NCBI GenBank assembly: GCA_045579195.1
Contig: JAZNLR010000033.1
Coordinates: 1 to 14,138, forward strand
From: JAZNLR01 sp045579195
GTDB lineage: Bacteria > Bacillota > Clostridia > Christensenellales > CAMQZB01
DNA: 14,138 nt
Reading direction: 5' to 3'
Part shown: positions 13,421-14,138 of the stretch, piece after piece
Position numbering within the stretch: the first letter of the stretch is position 1
Layout: each line of letters starts with the position of its first letter
The notes under the pieces: generated by a model
The model's input: only the letters and a program-made list of their open reading frames with translations
The model's database searches: none
Told to the model about the DNA's origin: nothing
Made by a program: the position numbers and the translations under genes

Positions 13421-14138
13421 TTAATCCAAATCAGATCTCCAAAGATCAAGCGATCCGCTTCCACCTGCTGCTTTCTGATATGCATAAGCTGCAGCCTTCG
13501 GTGCACCCGGTGCAACCAAGTCTTTCTGGAATGCACCCTCTTTGAATCTGGTGTTCGTCATGTACGTGCCCCAATCGCTGGGATCGGGATCAAAGAAAAT
13601 TCCGGCGGTCTCACCGCTGTTTGCCATGTTGTCGAACATGCGGAAGTAATGCAAGCTCTCAACGTACGGCATGTGCTCTTTGATGGTTTCGTAAAGCTGC
13701 GGGATCCACTCTGCGATCTGGTCGTTCGTGCAGCCGCGGCCGATGTTCCAGCCGAACTCGGTCAAGAAGACCTTCTTGTCCTTGCCCTCACGACGCTTGA
13801 TGACTTCGTAAATGCGGTTGTTCTCTTCGATAAAGAACTGGTCAGGACCTTTTGCGTAGTAGTACGGATGCCAAGCAGCGCACTGGAAGAAATCGTCCGG
13901 ATAAATCGAGCCGTGCTCTCCGGAGAAGATCTTGTCATAAAGAATCTCCAAGAATCCAACGTTGGTCTCGTTGACTCTTCCGTTCTGCGAGGAAGGATTA
14001 CCCAAACTCCACGGATCAACGAGTCCGCCCATGATGGTGATGGCGTTCGGATTTGCGCGGTGAATTCCGCGGGATGCATAGAACATCATATCGAGCGCAA
14101 CGTCTGCCATCGTTGCAGAATCCAACATATATCCGGGT
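13421..14138 (-). CDS. GH copy H: clan GH-A glycoside-hydrolase-like protein (5' part outside the window)
   Basis: The C-terminal 238 residues or so of another paralogue; the frame runs open to the window edge (PGYMLDSATMADVALDMM). The apparent ATG at 14128 is internal, since it aligns to the middle of the other copies (GYLPPEEMVAIALDMM). The presumed nucleophile is in KKVFLTEFGWN; YASRGIHRANPN and DDFFQCAAWHPYYY are present. The acid/base motif and any signal peptide lie beyond the edge. It is most similar to cytoplasmic copy A (EENNRIYEVIKRREGKDKK, YVESLHYFRMFDN). A segment of about 20 residues near the C-terminus (DWGTYMTNTRFKEGAF) has no equivalent in the other copies. Ends LDLWRSDLD. It is terminated before the promoter of G, so it belongs to a separate transcript, and the array may continue to the right. 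Confidence 0.85.
   Translation of the reverse strand, partial: PGYMLDSATMADVALDMMFYASRGIHRANPNAITIMGGLVDPWSLGNPSSQNGRVNETNVGFLEILYDKIFSGEHGSIYPDDFFQCAAWHPYYYAKGPDQFFIEENNRIYEVIKRREGKDKKVFLTEFGWNIGRGCTNDQIAEWIPQLYETIKEHMPYVESLHYFRMFDNMANSGETAGIFFDPDPSDWGTYMTNTRFKEGAFQKDLVAPGAPKAAAYAYQKAAGGSGSLDLWRSDLD

Overview
The window looks like a chromosome segment of a Gram-positive anaerobe of the Clostridia type (Bacillota). Three things point that way: a gatCAB amidotransferase operon, AGGAGG-type ribosome binding sites with A-rich spacers, and lipoprotein signal peptides in a genome of moderate GC. No taxonomic search was possible, so the host assignment is inference.

Left part (1-2988, + strand): the tail of gatC, then gatA and gatB. 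The genes overlap by one to four bases and end in a strong terminator whose hairpin contains the gatB stop codon. This is housekeeping translation machinery. Next (3060-3952, + strand) is a single AraC-family regulator with an extended -10 promoter. Its terminator hairpin is shared with the convergent gene on the other strand.

Right part (3951-14138, all - strand): at least eight consecutive paralogues of one protein family, about 405-435 residues each. They have the layout of a clan GH-A (TIM-barrel) glycoside hydrolase: a W-E-I-D-N-E motif near residue 180 (presumed acid/base Glu) and a K-K-V-F-L-T-E-x-G-W motif about 145-153 residues later (presumed nucleophile Glu). In transcription order, labelled by letter, they are: H (partial, 13421-14138), a five-gene operon G-F-E-D-C (13271 to 6725, gaps of 16-24 bases), then B (own promoter and terminator), then A (own promoter, shared terminator). 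B to G have lipoprotein signal peptides with a Cys at residue 20 and should sit on the outer face of the membrane. A has no signal and should be cytoplasmic.

The array is a mosaic. Signal peptides, N-terminal segments, central blocks and intergenic junctions are shared near-identically between different pairs of copies, which suggests tandem duplication followed by recombination or gene conversion. One copy (D) carries Ser in place of the Asn that normally precedes the acid/base Glu, and E lacks the Arg-His-Trp of the other complete copies. A and G, although far apart, share an almost identical box spanning their -35 elements, which points to a common regulator, perhaps the neighbouring AraC protein. 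No transporter, binding protein or recognisable CAZyme of another family lies in the window, so the substrate cannot be read from context.
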